A stretch of 64,000 nt of DNA from Emmonsiellopsis sp. PD_33 (lineage: Eukaryota > Ascomycota > Eurotiomycetes > Onygenales > Ajellomycetaceae). Shown piece by piece: positions 34,101-47,334 of this stretch. Numbering within the stretch: position 1 is the stretch's first letter; each line of letters begins with the position of its first letter. The stretch is taken from the NCBI GenBank assembly GCA_032988165.1, contig JANTQF010000063.1, positions 62,001 to 126,000 of the forward strand, written 5' to 3'. The notes beneath the pieces are model-generated. The model saw only the letters and a program-made list of their open reading frames with translations. It ran no database searches and was not told the origin of the DNA. The translations under genes and the position numbers were made by a program.

Positions 34101-37100
34101 CCTAACAGCTAAACGGGGCCGACAGAGACGATTTATTTGGTTAGTTAGACTTGAGTTAGCGTTCGCAAGCTTCATCCAGCCAGTTAGGATGGGAATGAGG
34201 ATGAGATGGCGTGTTCGTCTCGTGTACCAAGCTTGGGCTGTGTCTGAGCACCTTGTTCGCAGTAGACCCTGCATCTATCTACATTTGCTTTGCTGGCGGC
34301 AGGGGGTAGGGGTCATGGCGAAGGAGGGCCTAGATAGATAGAGGGGAAAGAAAGGGAGGATCTTGTGATCGGGGGGCTGAAGGGATTGCAGTGTAGAGTG
34401 TCGGCGGGATTGAGATGGGGAATTCTCGTTGTATCTCGGGGAGATTGATTAGAGGGAGGGGGCTTTTTATGGGTATGTGCTGTACAGAAGAGGACAGATG
34501 ACCAGCAGAAAACTCTATGTATCTGAGAAGTGGAAAAGGGAGATGAGACAATGCAGATGGGGAAAGTTTATTTATCTACGTTGCAGTAGCCACTCTTGAG
34601 GTATTTGCTTTGTATTGGAGGAGGTAGACATGTACGTGTGTACGGCGTCAAGGGAAGATAAGGCTTTCGAACATAGCCAGCAGAAAGCTCCCATTGCCAG
34701 GTCTGAATGCTCTATCCGTCCTACGCAGTGCAACGGCAACGGAAGTTGTGGGACGGGCTACAAAGCACGGTGGAACGTTCTGAAAATGGTGATATAACTA
34801 GATTTCAACGCACTCTTCGAACTGTGCGCATATAGTTACCGATTGTTGTTGTTGTCTGGTTGGCTGGAACTCTCATCCAGCGGGCGGTATATAAACCGGC
34901 ACACACACAACGCGGCATGTTAAAGGTCCCATTAAATTCCCAAGTGAGTACCCAGCGCTTCCAGCAGTTCCGGCGCTGAAACGTTTCCCCTCCATCATTT
35001 TTATACCGTGGAAGATCCTCAGAAAGGTTATTTCGAGGGCAAGACCTAACGCCGTGCAGATCATCGGCTATTGACTGAGGTTGGATTTCAAACGCTTATC
35101 GAGCTTCCTCCAGGTCGATAGATAGTGCAAAGGTAGCTTTCCCCGGATTTTGGGGCTCGGTTATGATCGAAAGCTTCACGCGATCAGCCCAACGGAATGT
35201 TCGGGGAACACACGATATGGCCAATTTCGTATATGTAGGCGATATTTCTCTTTTCCCTTTTTCCCCGCATCTCTCTAACTACCCGCTCAAAACCTTGGTA
35301 GGTTCGGACACAGGGCGGATTCAAGCATGTCGCCGGGTTTCTTTTCAGGCCCTATCCAGTCACTCTGCTCCGCCCACCTGTCAGTCAACTGACACCTGCG
35401 GCCGGCGACTTCCTGGGCTACCCAGAACTCTGCTTGGCTGTTCCGCGGAGGTAGATGTTTCCGTCGTCGTCACCAACACAGCACAATGCTCAGACAAAAG
35501 CGGGTAGATCATGCTGGCCGTTGACGCGTTCTTATAAAACTGTCATGCATATTCCTTGCACGCGAATATATGCAGAGTTATATAGTTTCTTCGTAGATAC
35601 ACCACGAATACACGCCATCAAGTTTCAAACTAACAGCAGCAGAGCCCTTGTTTTAAGTTAGCATCAAACTTGAATAGGTCCCGCTGTGCCGTGCGGGTGC
35701 CTAGGCCATGCCATGTTCAAGGATCGACAACCCATCCATACGACTATGTATATTAGAAGCAGGAAAAGCCCTCTCAAATCCAGCTACCGGGTATCGTGTG
35801 AGGAACTATGCATGCACCACACCACAGACCCCGCAAGCCGCTGATAGTGGACGGGTAACAAGCGGCACGGAACGAGGCGGCAGCCTCCTGGCGCACGGCA
35901 CCCTTTAGTACTAGCAAGCCCTGTATGGAGGGGTGGAAGCGAAATTGCCAATCACGTAGGCGAGATATCAAGCGAAGAGGTGGATTCGCTAAGAAGAATG
36001 GGGTAAATGGCCGTACTTCGACGGCATAGCATGGCATGTTAGGGATTAGCGATGCGAGCAAAACTCTTCATGGGGAGCCACTGCATGGGTGGCTTGGAAC
36101 CCCCGCATTAATTCGTGGTAATGTATATAATACATAGGATGCAAGTATCCCATGCAGCTTTCTGTTTTGCAGAGCGCCAGGGTATGTCGTTAATAACGTT
36201 TCCCCATTGGGCAAAATGTGTTGGAGAGATGGTGGTTTGTATTTTTAAGGTTTGTGGGGAAAACCGAGTGGGTGCGCCTAAACATGCCCCACATAACTAA
36301 GTTAGTGGAGCTGGTTCCGCCTCGACTAAAAATAGCCGCCATTTTGAGGGCCGTTGAGTACGCGCTTAACACTCTGAGCGTGGAGGAGGAAAAAGGAGGG
36401 AAGGTTAACTAGGAATAAAAAGCAATAACAATCATTAGGAAAATTAAAACCAGGCTCTCCAATCACCAGGGGATTTGACAGCCGAGGAATTTTGTGGCTT
36501 TTTCTTACGTCATACTGCGGGGAACACCTACGATCTATCTCCTCTCTAACCATCGCCGGTACGCTGTCATCCTGTAGATGGGACCGACCTTCTGATTCCT
36601 GGCTCTATCAGACTGGACCATTTGGAGTAAGGACTCAAGACAACAAGACGAAACAATCCTAGAGAAAATTGCAGCCAACGAAACCCTCTAACCCGAACGA
36701 ATGCCGAAACCCTGCGCGCCACGACGATCCGAGCACACGGAAGCCTGGTTAGTTACTAATATTTTGAGCCTTGGAGGCAACATGGATGAAGGTTTTAGGC
36801 GATTGTCCATAGGCTTAAGAGGGGTATACGCCATTGCCGGATATTGGGCGTCGACGGGCCCATCTTTATGCTTGAGTTTGAGATGGATAAGTTACTTCAC
36901 TGACACAGCGAGAATGTCGAGGAGGTGCACGGCAGAAACTGTTATTGATACTTGTTGCTTGTAAGCAGCCATCGATATCTTTAATGGGGTCCTAGGACCT
37001 TATCCTGGGGCACTTAATGTTAGTGTGGCGCTCTGGGGGCTGGGGTTGTATTGGTAAGGTGCCAATACTGCCTAACTTCGGAAAGGGATAACCCAGCCCA

Positions 37101-38940
37101 GTCTAGATCCCACCCACTCCCTGCAGATTTGCATTATTTGGATAGATATAGGTTGGGGACTTAATGTAGGTAATGAGGAAGAAAATATGAGAGGAATCTA
37201 TTCTTATGAAGATTATTACATGGGTCATGAAGTGAGCATTAATGTATTTGAATGAGAAAGTGGACTTCATACTTTCCGTAAAGAGTGCCCAGGGGTGAGT
37301 CTGATGCCCACAACAACTGCTTTTCCATACAGAATATTTACCATCTAGATAAAAAGGAAATCAAAGAAATTCTGCCAACATATCTTCCTATAGATTGCAT
37401 AAACAACCGTCCACAATCAACCAAGTAAAGAACTCAACTAACACTAACATCGTAGTATCCTTTTTCTCTTGTAAGTCGCATCATTAGCATCCTTTCGAGT
37501 GTAAGATTTCTAAGAAATCGTTTTATGCAATCATATAAGCGTCTAGGGCTCTAGTGTACAGAAGGTCGCGCTGCCCCTTACAATCCCTAGCAATAGGTTG
37601 TAATATATTTATTATAGGCCATAGTCTTTTCTGCCAATACAAGATCCTTGACTTCATGGTTAACTGTAGAGGCAGGGTGGGAGGTGAAGGTCTTATTGTC
37701 CACAGATGAAGGGTTATGTATTGATGACTTATTATCTGAGAATAATAAGTTATTATTTTAAACAACCTTCTGTTCTTTCCAGGTTTTCTTTCATTCTGAC
37801 TATAAATCCATGGGCAGGGTACTTAACTCATTGTTAGTCCTATTATCCACCTCCTTTGTTATCTTTGCTTCCATAAAGTACTTTCAGAATGTGAAATGAT
37901 ATATAATAAAGACTGTACAGCCAGGATCAGTTAACTTGTGTTTATAAAGGGATAACTTTTCAGAATGCATTAGAGCTTCTGCCATCACAGTCTTGGTAAT
38001 GCAGTGTGAAGAGGAAACTGGATCATTTCCTTATTAAAAGGACCTAACAAACCACAAGAAGAATGAATGGAGGAAGTATTTTTTATAGTTAGAATACCAT
38101 GATTCAGTAATGACTGCCAGAATCATTATGACTGTCAGCCTGTTCAGTACTTTACCATCCAGAATGCTAATGTCTCACAATTTGAGAATGAAAGACAATG
38201 AGGCAAGTATCTTTCCCGGGCCTATAGTATCCCCTAGAATCGACGTCATTTTGTCAATATATGAATGCCCGGACCAGTAGCTTCGGGGCGAGATCTCATT
38301 TCATGGCATCAGGGGGATTATTGTCTGTGTTTAGCAACTGTGGGAGGTTAACCAGCACCCCGGACGGTGGAATAAAGCTGGAAGTGGGTAAATCAAAAGG
38401 TTACATTCGGAAAGAGTAACAAAACCTACATAGGACAAAAAGCCCCCAATTCAGGACCAATATGGAGTGGAATCTAGCTTCCCAATACATTTTGAATTGG
38501 TACAGGTGAAAATAATCTTTGCGCCATTTACCGGATGGAAGTGTTTCAACGGACTCAGGTCCAACCTGACAGGGTTACCGTCGTCTCATGAAGGCTACTC
38601 AAATAGACAATGACCTCCTTTCTCAGTTATGGCGAAATTGAGGGTCAAACTCAGAGAAAATATGGAAACTTCGCCCTTGGCTGGACCCCTTGCCCCTTTT
38701 CCTCCACACTCATGCTGGAGAAAGGGTATATATTCTCTCTATCCATATTCCTATCACTATCAAGTTTCATTGAAATTTGGTTTAGTAGAAGATAGACTTC
38801 GTACGATGTAGTATTTAAAGTATGTCTTGGTAGCATTGATAATCTACTACATTCTCCCTTATTATGACTACCTTTCTGCCTTTTCCAGCAAACCGACCAC
38901 AAAGTACGCCGAGTATTGATCGGCCTTTGATCATCATTCT
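31110..38940. other. Gene-poor unique region with short unsupported frames
   Basis: This 7.8-kb stretch has normal CpG content except for 37.58-38.21 kb. No open frame has a recognisable domain. The longest are minus-strand frames at 32656-32976 and 31775-32137; the latter encodes a Cys-containing 120-residue peptide without a signal sequence. They could be decayed exons. Some simple repeats occur (GTACATGTACATACATGC near 33,580). Confidence 0.4.
37580..38210. repeat. CpG-depleted island, probable repeat relic
   Basis: About 630 bp AT-rich sequence with essentially no CpG, bordered by CpG-containing sequence at 37,560 and 38,216. On the minus strand it has a coding-like stretch with stops (about 37,590-37,745). 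Family not recognised. Confidence 0.4.
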
Positions 38941-41324
38941 TTAGGTACAATCCTCACGTCCTTTCTCTTTCGCCCTATCAAGCTCTCTCTTGTATCCTTT
39001 CCAAACCTCTGGGTTGATAGTCGATAGCGGTATATAAACCACGTCATATTCCGGGTGGACGACTTGAGGACCTGGATTCCCACGAACGGGTCGGGTCTTC
39101 TCCTCCACAGTCCCGGAATCATACTCTTCGGTGCCGGTAATCCAAAGGAATGTCACTTTAATCTTGCAGGAGCCCAAGTGTCTTGTCCAATCGGCCCACC
39201 TGGAGAAAAACCCGTCCTCTGAGTTTTTATGCCGGTTTGCGATGGTGATCTGGATAGGATATAGATGCGCCACTCGCTCGCCATCGGCCGTGTTTTGATA
39301 ATGCAGGATCAGAGCATCGATTGCAGGGTGGTTATAATCGCGGGGGATATACAAACTGAGCGAAGATCCTAGGTTGTAGGCTGGGGGCGACTTGAAGATT
39401 ATCTGTTTCATTGGCCCACGCAGACCCAAACTTTTAAGGCCCTTAGAAGCAATCGATTCGAGGACAACGGATTCTAGAAAGAACCCGATTACTGAGGGAT
39501 TGTTGATAAAATGCCTAATTGCGTCCAGCGTTTCATCCACGGTAAACAACAATTCGTTCATTCCCATTATTTGTTTCGAGACGGCTGTTCTAGCCGCACC
39601 ACAAATGCACATCCCGACGCCATTGACTTCGAAGAAGAATCTATGATCGATTATTGTCGCAGGGGTACTATCGTCAACGTTCTTTCCTGCAATACAGCAG
39701 CGCATGTAGTTTAGGTACCTGGATACCTCTCTTAGTAACTTGAACCGATTAAACTCGTAAAGGGGTTTATTTGTAAGACTTACTGTTCCCATCGTCGGTC
39801 GTTGAGTGTGTCTTTCATGTTATCAACGAACTGGCGAGCACTTCGCATCAACCGGGTGATCTCGGGGGCTTCGAAATCCCATTTCCCGCTGGCAGTGCAG
39901 TCATCCAGGAAAAGTGGAATTCTTCCAGTGTAATCTTCGAGTTCCCCGCGTGGGTAGTTTCCTGTTGGGATAGCTCGTCTTTCCCACCATGCAGCCATCT
40001 CAGACTAGGAGATTAGGGTCAGTTCAAGTTTTTGCTTTTAGGTCACTGTTGGCGTTCTATACTTACGTCACTGAAACCCCCTTGTACGTAAATCGTGGCC
40101 TCACTAGCCTGTCGATGACGTGTTGACAGGAAGGAGGAATTGTTCGCAGAAGTGCTCAGGAGGGCCGGGAAACCTATGCGACATCTATCCAACCAGCTTC
40201 GGACCATTGCCTTGAGTTCGTTCTGCCCTGTCGTATCGTCTGGAGCAAATGCATTGACCTGGTCGATGATGAAGGTCACACCTTTACCATAAAGCGTAAT
40301 AAATCCTTCAATGTCGTCCAGTGTCTTGAATGAAAGGATTTTGTCCAACTTCGCCCGGTCGTCTGCCCAGGCAAAGAACATAGCGTTTTGCACGTATTTA
40401 ACGGCACCACTAACGCAGAGACGACAATCAGGGATGTAAATAACTCGGTGCCCGGTAGCCGTAAGGTAATACATGATGGTTGCCAGGATGTGGGATTTTC
40501 CATAGCCGATGGGACCATAAAGCCACAAGTCCGTAACCTTCGAATTCGAACCTCGTAAAACATCTATGAACGAATCTGCAATAGTTGCGAATTCTTCCCG
40601 TCCCATGTACAAGTATGAACCACATGGCGAGTGACCTCCCTTGAAACGCTCTGGCATTCTTAACCCAGCATAGGGATATGGAAGATCAATATAGGTTCCT
40701 GGGTTAGACAGCCGCTTCCTCGCGTCATCGGCGTCAGAAAAAGTTTGCTGAAAGTGTTGGAGAACTTCTGCACGTCGAACTTGGGCCTCGTTCATTCGCT
40801 CTTCTGGCAATGTCAAATCTTTAGAAATCGCCTTATTCAGGGCATCTGCCGTTCTTTTACGATTCTCTTCGCTTTTCTCCGACTCCCCACTACCTTCAGC
40901 TAAATGGACACGCTTCGGTGAGCGAGTGATGACGTCGTCCATCCCCTCTTCTTCCAGAGCCCCTAAAGTAGACAAGTAGTTAGCACTGCCAGAACTATGT
41001 GCGGTGAGAATTTTTCAACATGCTTTTATGAATTACGCGTTGCTTAGCCCGTATTTTCCCAAGAATCACCGCGGTCCCGGCGGATATCCCTTGGCTAGTT
41101 AGGAAAACGTCGGTACCACCCGAAATAAGAACCCATCCGCTGATACCGGCGTCGATAATCGCCTGCGCATCCTTCTCTGGGATCTGATGTCGCGAATGAG
41201 AGTTTACCCATGCCACAAGGCCTTTGGGGTCCAGACGATCCACTGAATCTGGTTGGTCTGCCTCTGATGATTGAAAGAAGGGAGTTGGAGCCTGACCGAA
41301 ATCAGGGGGTCTCTGAATGGACAT
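38941..41324 (-). CDS. Crinkler/RHS-like protein: SAM-like domain, P-loop NTPase and C-terminal nuclease-like domain
   Basis: Exons: 41324-41037, about 40962 or 40945 to 40067, 40004-39784 and 39730-38941; roughly 725-735 residues. Introns 2 and 3 are clear (GTAAGT..CTCCTAG; GTAAGT..ACTAAG). The acceptor of intron 1 is unsure because the best one (TTTAG) does not match the donor's phase. The first 96 residues resemble a SAM-like helical domain (DRLDPKGLVAWVNSH, FLTSQGISAGTAVILGKI). The middle is a P-loop NTPase: Walker A GPIGYGKSH, Walker B VTFIIDQVNAF. The C-terminal third contains YPIQITIANRHKNSE, like the restriction-endonuclease-fold region of Crinkler/RHS proteins. Those are transposon-derived effectors or toxins in many eukaryotes; the role here is unknown. 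It has normal CpG content and no in-frame stop, despite RIP-degraded elements on both sides. Confidence 0.72.
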
Positions 41325-41644
41325 GATGGCGGGTGGGGAGAATGAGGGTAAGGGAGGGAGGAAAAGAGCTGGGGAGAAGGCGGTTGAGCAAGAGAGAACA
41401 CAGGGTGGCAGGGTAAGGAAGAGAGAGCTGGGGAGAAGGTGAGAGAGAAGTGAGTGGCAGGATGAGGAACACAAAGACGCGATGGACTAGCAGGGGTGGT
41501 GCCAAACGTCAGATTTACGTAAGCTGGCCAGGCTGAGCTTATAGATCGTTAACTAGCTCCCGCCCGGAACCTAGCGGGAACTATTTTAGTTAAACATCAG
41601 ATGTAGTTATGGTTGATCCACAGTTTATTGATCCCTGAAGATAA
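41325..41644. promoter_or_regulatory. Probable bidirectional promoter region
   Basis: Lies between the Crinkler-like gene (-) and a disrupted gene (+). A strongly purine-rich (+ strand) tract, GGGAGGGAGG-type, at 41335-41460 is the pyrimidine-rich leader of the minus-strand gene. Confidence 0.4.
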
Positions 41645-41897
41645 GTGCTCATCCTCTTCACACCATCAGGTCCCGGCTCGTTCACGACGCCTGAAAAGAT
41701 ACAGGAGGCTGGTGGCCTAGAATCTGCTCCTGTGGTGATATCATCAACCGAGTCACAGTGGGGTCCCAGCGAACTCGAACCAACAGAGGAAGATTCTCAA
41801 AAGAACGGCAAGGCACGAGTCCAATACTATGTCGTTGGCTTTAAAGAATGGAAGTGAACTAAGGGAGAGGATGTTGTCATTTGGTTTAATGGGAAGA

Positions 41898-42187
41898 TGT
41901 GAGAAGCGGTACAGTATGCGCCCCAAGTGCCTGCAGAGTAGATCCTCTATTTTTCAGTCATTCAGTTCTGCATCAATGGTCTTTTCATTGTTTCCTTCTC
42001 AATAGTGATAATAACTGATTGTCCCTATTGTTTTCTACACCTATTTTGTATGGTATCTTAGATTTTCATTATCTCAGGCAATCACATGTCAGTAGCTATA
42101 AATAGTGGCAAAATCCACCAACTTAGACAAAGGAATCAATCATCTTTCTCCTCATGGATTTCTTTAACTACATTCAACCCTCTTACA
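41898..42187 (+). repeat. 5' LTR of copia element 2
   Basis: 290 bp, TG..CA ends. It keeps two CpGs near its start (AAGCGG, ATGCGCC) that are TG or CA in the 3' LTR. Confidence 0.92.
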
Positions 42188-42198
42188 GTTATGAGCCC
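42188..42198 (+). other. Primer-binding site, half-tRNA iMet type
   Basis: GTTATGAGCCC, immediately after the 5' LTR, is the exact complement of GGGCUCAUAAC in the conserved initiator-Met anticodon arm. Confidence 0.7.
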
Positions 42199-45100
42199 AG
42201 ACTCTTCCATAACATGCTAGACTTTCTATTTATATTGATTATCATCATTTCTACTTTCTTTACCCTATATCATAGGTATTTTACCTGAATATCTGATTCT
42301 ATATAACATCCTTCAGTCAACCTCCTGCAGCAAGATGTCAACCAAGATTATCCTCAACAATATAAAAGATTAGGATGATTGATATAATAATATACACTAT
42401 ATCATTCAATCCAATAATTTCAAATCATATATAATGGATAAGGATCCCAAACTGGCTCCAGAACACCTGAAACCCTACAAATGAGATATATCTATAAAAG
42501 CTAAAGATAGAAACCTAGCTGTGTGTAAATATACCTTATTAAAAAGAGATTATGAAGAGTATAAAATGGTAGAGAAAGCAGTATTAATATATATTCTTAA
42601 TTATATATCTTGAGATGTATGATAATGTCTAGGGGATACAATAAATCCTTATAAGATGATTCATCTTCTTAAAGCTGAAAAAGCTCTGACCAATTAATGA
42701 AGGAAAGTTGAACTAAGCTATAAATATATCAAACTTTCTTGTGGTCTACAGAATGAAAATCCTTTTAACTGGGTAAAATGCTGGCAGATGATGTGCAGGA
42801 GGATCATTAAATATAATATTGAAGATTATAGAAGTAAATACTCTACTATCTTTAAATTTCTTGATGTAGTGGCTAAGATTAATGCTAACTAAAGCCAAAT
42901 CAAAAGATCTAGAGTTCTTAAATGTGAAAAAGCAGAAAAAGATCTCATCTTTGTAGATGATTTGATGGAGTAATTCTATAATAAACTCTGAACTAATAGT
43001 GCTGAAGATTTCTATAATTAAATGTCAGCTACAGTGTTCATAATATTTAATAGAATGAAAGTAGGAGTAGAAAAACCATCAGACACACAGTAAAACTCAG
43101 GGAGTAATTAATCAGAATTTCAATGAATATACATATATAATGAAAAATATTAAATTATAAGATGCTTCTATCTCAACCTAGAGATCTATCCAAAAACCTT
43201 CATTTTAAATCTGGAGATGGAGAAAAAGGTCAAATAAGAATTAGAGAATAATAAGAAGCTCAAAAAGATGATGGAAAAAGCTATGGTGAAGGTTAAAAAG
43301 AATAAGGAAAAAAATTCAAAAACCTTAATGACTCTGAAAAATAATACTAATACTACTATTACTTCTGAAACTAAATTTGCTAAAGATGCAGGTAAAGCTT
43401 TTGATAGCACATTTACAACTACCTTAGTCATTCTTAGTAGTGATTTTTTTCAGATAGATAACTACCCACTCAGAAATAGCTTTATATATAATAATAGAGC
43501 AAATTGGCATGTTTGTAATGACTATCAACATTTTTAGAATTTTTGTGTTATTAAGGAAAAGATGTAGGCTAGAGATATTATAATCCTAATTCATAGCTGC
43601 AGCAATGTCCTAGTATGCCTTCAAACCCCTTATAATGAAAAATTATATATATTACTTGATATTACCTACACACTTATTTTCTTCATGAATATCACTGCAG
43701 CTCCAGTGTTTAACTAATAAAATATAGGGATAGATGAATTAAACTGCAGGCTAATTAATAAGAAAGATAACATTCAATTCCTACTATAATATCACTATGA
43801 AAAATTTATTTTTGAATATAATCCTCCAAATAATACCATCTTTACTATCTAAATACTCTCTTAGCTTTCTATCTCAGCTTTAATAGCTCTATAGCATAAA
43901 TGCCTTGATCATTCTAGCCTGAAAGCTCTCAAACATCTATCTAAATTCATAGCAGGGGCCTGCCTTGCTAATAGCTCAAAAACTACTAACTGCACAGCCT
44001 GCATACTGGGCAAATCCCACCTCCAAATATCTTAAAAATAGATGAATTGAGGTGAAAAGCTGTTTGAAATCATTCATTTTGATCTTACCTATGTATCTCT
44101 AGCCTATAATAGAGATTACTATCTAGCTCATATCTATAACCCCCTTACTCATACTCATCAGGCTGAGGTGCTTCCTACAAAAGACCATTACAAATTATTT
44201 CTAGAAAAATTTATTAATGAAGTTGAAAAACACTACAGTTTGAAGGTTCTAACTCTTCATATAGATAGAGAAACATTGCTTATAAAGGTCTTTTTTGATA
44301 AGATTAAGATATATAGCATTCATGTTGATCCTTCACCTTTCTGTATGCCAGAATCTAATGGTGCAGCTAAATACTCAGAGGGTATGATTACTACTCTAGA
44401 TCATACAATTTAAATTGCTGTAAATCTTCCTGAAGATCTCTGACCTGAAGCATATAAGATTACAGTATATCTCCTTAACTGAATACTAATTCAATAACTT
44501 GAATGGAAGATCCTGATACAGGCTCTAGCCTCTCATCTTGATAAATCAATAGATTTTGACCTCAGTCATCTATGCACATATAAATACTGAGCATATATAT
44601 TAAATAAAATCATTCTAAAGCTCTGAAAACTTGCTCTGTGCACTAAAATTAGACATCTAGTAGGTTATAAATCAAATAATATTTTCTATATCTAGCTTCT
44701 GAGAGAGCAAAAAATTATTATAATTTAGAATGTTATATTCAATGAGAATTTCTACTTTAACCCAGGTGATCTACCTAAGGATCTTTCACTTATATCTCTA
44801 ATACCAGTAGATTTACTACCACCAAATAATGTTCTAAAAAGTGTCAGATTTGATGTTCAGAAATTTAAGAGTTCTAAAGATGAAGTTGAAATTAATTTCC
44901 CTTCTGAAACCTCAACATCTAATTCTAAAATGATAGATATAACTTTAAAAATAATACTAAATTCATCTTCTTAAGTGTTGCTAACCTCAGAATCAACTCC
45001 TATATTATTTACTAGTTCCTCTAAATTTTTAATGCTAATTAGTGGAATTCAGCAATTAGATGATCCTAACAGCCAACTTAATATAGATACTAATACTAAT

Positions 45101-47044
45101 ACTAATGATTCATCAGATTAACTACTTGATTCTCTTCAGTTAGGTCTATCTTCTACAAATAAGCCCCTAGTTGCTCCTCCTAGGGAAATATGCAGTGATA
45201 TATTAACTAACCACATAGTCTTAGAATATCATACTTAAAAACTGAATTCAGAGTAAACTGGCTACATTGCTGCTCTTAATCATATAGATCATTCTTCAGA
45301 ATTTTATACTACTTTTACTACAGCCTGAATGGATGAACCTCTGCCTCATCTTCTACACTAAGATAACCTTTTCTTTCCCCCTTGTGGATGGAAGGAAGCT
45401 TTATGCTATAAATTTAAAGATGATTAATTACATGCTACTCAAATCAAATATGACACCTTACAACAGAAAGAATGCTAGAAAAAGGTCCCAGAATATAAGG
45501 CTAAATGCTGGCCTCTATCACTTATATGGGTATTTACATATAAATTTAATATGAATGGGATCCTTCAAAAATTCAAGGCCTGTATTATCATTCATAGAGA
45601 TCTATGAAAAAATAAAAAAGTAGAAACTAGATCTATAATGCTAGCACTAAAAGTTTTTTATCTTATTATGGTGATAGTAGCTGCTTTTAATCTAAAAATG
45701 CATCAATATGATGCTGTTAATACCTTCCTCAATGCTATTTTAGTTGACAAAATCTATATTAAATTACCTTCTAGATATGAAGTTCCTGACTATATATTAC
45801 TCCTCCTTCAAGCACTATATGGACTTCCTGAATCTCCCCTATGTTGAAATAATGAATTGAAAATAACACTGCTGAAGCTAGGTCTGATGCAGGTCTCTAA
45901 GAAACCTTGTCTTTTTATAGAATTTAATCTTATAGTGTTTTTTTATGTGGATGACATTGTCATTGTATATCATTAATATTATAAATCAGTGTTTATTGAT
46001 TTTATAGCCTAATTAATGAGTACTTACAAGCTCCAAAATATGAGAGAGGTTAAGTAATTTTTGAGAATTCAAGTCCTTTGAGATCATGCAGCTCAAAAAC
46101 TCTGATTATGCCAGAATAGTTATATAGCTAAAATAGTGATAAAATTTAGGATTGAGTGTTACAAACTTTATTATATACTTACTCCCACTGAATCAATCTA
46201 TTCTTATAGTGGTTTTCTTACTCCTCAAGAGATTTACAGCTATCAATACTAAATCAGCTTTATTATCTATTCTTTCATAGAGACTCAGTCTGATCTTACC
46301 TTCTTCACTGAAGTCCTTACTAATTATATAATTAAATCTTTGCCCCAACATGATAACCTTCTACATCATATTATTACTTACAGGTATCAAACCTAAAATC
46401 TTACCATTAAATATAGTGCTTCTAATATCAATAATAAAGGCTCTGCATTCTAAATTTATACTGACACCACCTATGCTGATGACCCAGCTACCTGCCAGAG
46501 TACTCAAGAAATGATTTTCACCCTTTTTAGAGGAATAATTAACTAGAAGTCTTCAAAGCAATAAATCATTATAACCTCTTCCATTGAAGCAGAGCTTTTA
46601 ACCCTGTCTATAACAGCTAAAGAAGTATACTAGTGGAAACATCTATTCAATCAAATTGGTTTTGACCTGGAATGCACATTGGTCATTCAAAATGACAACA
46701 TCCAGGCTATATACTTACTCAAGAATAAAGCTCCTTATATTATAATGAAGCTCCATCATATTAACATTCATAATCACTGGCTTCAACAGGAAGTCCAATA
46801 GGATTAAATATCTATTAAATGAATAGATATAAAGAAAATGCCTGTGAACAGCTTCACTAAATTCCTTCCTCATGTTACTTATGAGGAATTCTGCTGTCTC
46901 ATTAATCTCATCAATATAAGTGTGAAATTAAGGTAGTTCTTTGCCATCAAATTATCTCTGCTCCACCCTATAAACAAGTCAAAAAGAGGTAGTTCTTTGC
47001 CATTGAATTACCTCTACTCTGCTTGGTAATCCACTGAGGGGGTA

Positions 47045-47334
47045 TGTGAGAAGTGGTATGATATGCACCTCAAGTGCCTGCAGAGCAGATCCTCTATTTT
47101 TCAGTTATTCAGTTCTGCATCAATGATCTTTTCATTGTTTCCTTCTCAATAGTGATAATAACTGATTGTCCCTATTGTTTTCTACACCTATTTTGTATGG
47201 TATCTTAGATTTTCATTATCTTGGGCAATCATGTGTCAGTAGCTATAAATAGTGGCAAAATCTGCCAACTTAGACAAAGGAATCAATCATCTTTCTCCTC
47301 ATGGATTTCTCTAACTATGTTCAACCCTCTTACA
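47045..47334 (+). repeat. 3' LTR of copia element 2
   Basis: 290 bp, no CpG, differs from the 5' LTR almost only by transitions; followed by the TSD GAAGA. Confidence 0.92.

Larger units (their letters stand above)
41898..47334 (+). mobile_element. Complete RIP-degraded Ty1/copia retrotransposon 2 (5.44 kb)
   Basis: Bounded by 290-bp LTRs (TGTGAGAAG..CTTACA) and the TSD GAAGA at 41893-41897 and 47335-47339. The 11 bases after the 5' LTR, GTTATGAGCCC (42188-42198), complement the anticodon stem-loop of initiator tRNA-Met, the half-tRNA primer used by copia and Ty5. A GAGGGGG tract precedes the 3' LTR. Decayed domains: gag from ATG about 42,335; protease near 43.5-43.7 kb; integrase 43.9-44.5 kb (PESNGAAKYSEGM); RT 45.3-46.2 kb (DAVNTFLNAIL, ALYGLPESP, YVDD at about 45,944-45,955); RNase H 46.4-46.8 kb (SSIEAELLTLS). 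Frames are broken by stops and frameshifts throughout. Not the same family as element 1, judging by the unrelated LTRs. Confidence 0.93.
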
